From Daphnia pulex (taxonomy: Eukaryota > Arthropoda > Branchiopoda > Diplostraca > Daphniidae): a DNA stretch of 64,000 bases. Below, piece by piece: positions 62,533-64,000 of the stretch. The notes under the pieces are model-generated. The model was not told the DNA's origin. It saw nothing but the letters and a program-made list of their open reading frames with translations, and ran no database searches. A program made the position numbers and the translations under genes. How positions within the stretch are numbered: position 1 is the first letter of the stretch; every line of letters begins with the position of its first letter. Location of the stretch: contig NC_060026.1 of the NCBI RefSeq assembly GCF_021134715.1, positions 14,871,001 through 14,935,000 of the forward strand. The letters run 5' to 3'.

Positions 62533-64000
62533 TGTGAGTTGGAGGTGGCTCCTAAGGAGCTGCTGAGAGTACGAAAAGAAGATAATTAGTTTAAATTAAT
62601 GTTTTGATTAAGTTGATTAGCCTTTTTGTTTGTTGTTCTGCTCGGTCTTCGGAGATTCGTGGTGCCGAATTAAATTCTGCTGTCTTTTCCACTTTCTTTG
62701 AATTCCTTTATGTGAAGATATCTGCAAAAACTGAATGATTTTGGAGCTAGGGTAATTTTCTAGCTCCTTACAATCCCACAAACGGCATAATAACAATTTT
62801 TTAGGAAAGAGAATTTAAAGAGTTTTTGCCGCAAGACGGCGGTTTCTAATTCCCAATTTTGTGCTCAGAGGGCGCTTTGTGCCTTCTCAGAAAAAGAGAA
62901 AGATTTCCCTTTAAGCAAACAAAAAATGCGAGAGCGTAAGAGCGCGAGATTTGTTTCGAAATGGCGGAAGGCCTTTGTAAATAGAGAGAGAGAAAAAAAA
63001 TTCAAGTTTTAATCACCCTAAGGCGCACACGAGGCGAACGCGTTGAAAGGGTAGAGAATTTTCCCGCGTTTTTTCCAGTTTAAAGGGGAAACCGGCCTAG
63101 CCCCCCAAAAAAGAGAATATTTTTCTGTCGTATTTAGAGAGATCGTTGTGCCTTCTGAGACAGAGAGAGATTTACCCAAATGATTGAATAACAAACAATG
63201 CAAATTAATTCAAAAAATGAGAGAGATTTGTTTTCGGGAAATGGTCTAAGGCCATAGCAAAGAGAGCGATAATTTATTTAAGTCTTTTCACCCTGGGGCT
63301 CACACGAGGCGAACTCATTGAAGGGTTAGAGAAGTTCCCGCGTTTTCCCAATCTAAGAGGTAGGGAAGCAAGCCCCCCCAAAAAAAAATTCTTGAAAGGA
63401 AAGAGATTCCCGCGTTATCCCATTTTTAAAGAACGGGCAGTGAACCCAATCAGCTGAGATTCGTTTTTACAATGCCGGGAGGCGTATCAAGAGATAGAGA
63501 GGGAATTTAACCTAAGGCTCACACGAGGTGAACACGTTAAAGAGGTAGGGAAGTTCCCAAGTTTGCCCAATCTTAGATATTGGAAAGCAATATCCCCCCA
63601 AAAAAAAAAAATTTGTTGAAAGGGAAGAGAGAATAATCAACTTAGGCGATGATAATTTACGTGACAAAAAAAGAAATCCCCCTTCAAAAATGATTTAGGA
63701 ATCCTATTTTAATTTTAAGAAACTTTGAGGAAATATTTTAGCTTTAATTCAAGAGAGAGAAGAAAAATAATTTACTGTTTAGAGGGATCTATTTGCTTAC
63801 TAGACCCCTGAGAACAAGTTAAACTCAGAGAGAGAGAAAAAGATTCTAATAAATGACTGACCTGCCATAATTAAACACAATTTTCTTTGATAAATGGCGG
63901 CAATGATTAAGCAAAAGGAGATAACGAGAGAAAGATTTGAGTGTGATAGAGCGAAACTAACTTAACACTGGTTGGAGAAAACTCCGGTTCGAAGGACCAT
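62533..64000 (-). repeat. retroelement leader with three tandem-like repeat units
   Basis: On the + strand a unit recurs at about 63020, 63297 and 63517: 'c.cacgaggcgaac', 'gttgaaa.gg.tagagaa', 'ttcccgcgtttt', then a C run followed by an A run. It is rich in gagagaga tracts. No gene is seen. It is the leader upstream of the gag-like ORF. Confidence 0.6.

Larger units (their letters stand above)
59937..64000 (-). mobile_element. gag-only LTR retroelement (BEL/Pao-like), continuing past the right edge
   Basis: Order on the minus strand from the right edge: leader with tandem repeats (to 62533), a gag-like ORF (62532-60565), about 130 bp, a purine tract and an LTR (60429-59937). There is no protease, reverse transcriptase or integrase between the gag stop and the LTR, so the copy is non-autonomous. 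The edge sequence ggttcgaaggaccat resembles the tRNA-derived leader start of BEL/Pao elements. The assignment to BEL/Pao rests on the gag N-terminus and this leader. Confidence 0.6.

Overview
The window looks like nuclear DNA of a branchiopod crustacean, most likely Daphnia. I infer this from compact genes with many 50-100 bp GT-AG introns, AT-rich intergenic DNA, a Rebers-Riddiford cuticle protein, a peritrophin-type chitin-binding fragment, and arthropod versions of TNF ligand, MBD-R2/PHF20, EMSY and cyclin B3. No bacterial operon features are present. All exon models were made by eye from open frames, splice signals and family resemblance.

Layout. 0-5 kb: tail of a chitin-binding protein gene (+), a secreted C1q-domain gene (-), and phytanoyl-CoA dioxygenase PHYH (-). 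5-9 kb: a KDM7/PHF8-type histone demethylase (+), divergent from PHYH. 9-12 kb: two secreted proteins of unknown function (-), one coiled-coil and one Thr-rich. 12-14 kb: dispersed repeats and a relic of a third C1q gene. 14-20 kb: a myotubularin phosphatase (+) and a TNF-family ligand (+). 20-27 kb: EMSY (-) and MBD-R2/PHF20 (-). 28-32 kb: cyclin B3 (+) and a C2H2 zinc-finger gene (+). 32-39 kb: a membrane sulfotransferase (-), a GT10 fucosyltransferase (+) and a GH20 hexosaminidase-like gene (-) that lacks the catalytic glutamate. 39-55 kb is gene-poor. It holds a duplicated segment, two MITE-like elements (one piggyBac-like with TTAA flanks), broken glutathione peroxidase and acetyl-CoA synthetase copies, a second full C1q gene (+), copies of the C1q-linked repeat, and a small secreted peptide. 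55 kb: a cuticle protein (+). 56-60 kb: a PKR/PERK-like eIF2alpha-kinase domain fused to a large single-exon C-terminal module (-). 60-64 kb: a gag-only LTR retroelement (-) whose inner LTR lies just upstream of that kinase and reads toward it.

Three genes (KDM7, EMSY, MBD-R2/PHF20) are chromatin regulators. PHYH, the fucosyltransferase, the sulfotransferase and the hexosaminidase are metabolic or glycan enzymes. The most unusual object is the kinase fusion at 56-59.7 kb. Its C-terminal module resembles the Cap4/DUF4297-like nuclease plus degenerate NACHT/STAND layout of innate-immunity proteins, so it is a candidate stress-kinase or nuclease immune sensor. The two C1q paralogues, lying about 45 kb apart in opposite orientation with different central modules and flanked by the same repeat family, form a second recently shaped locus.
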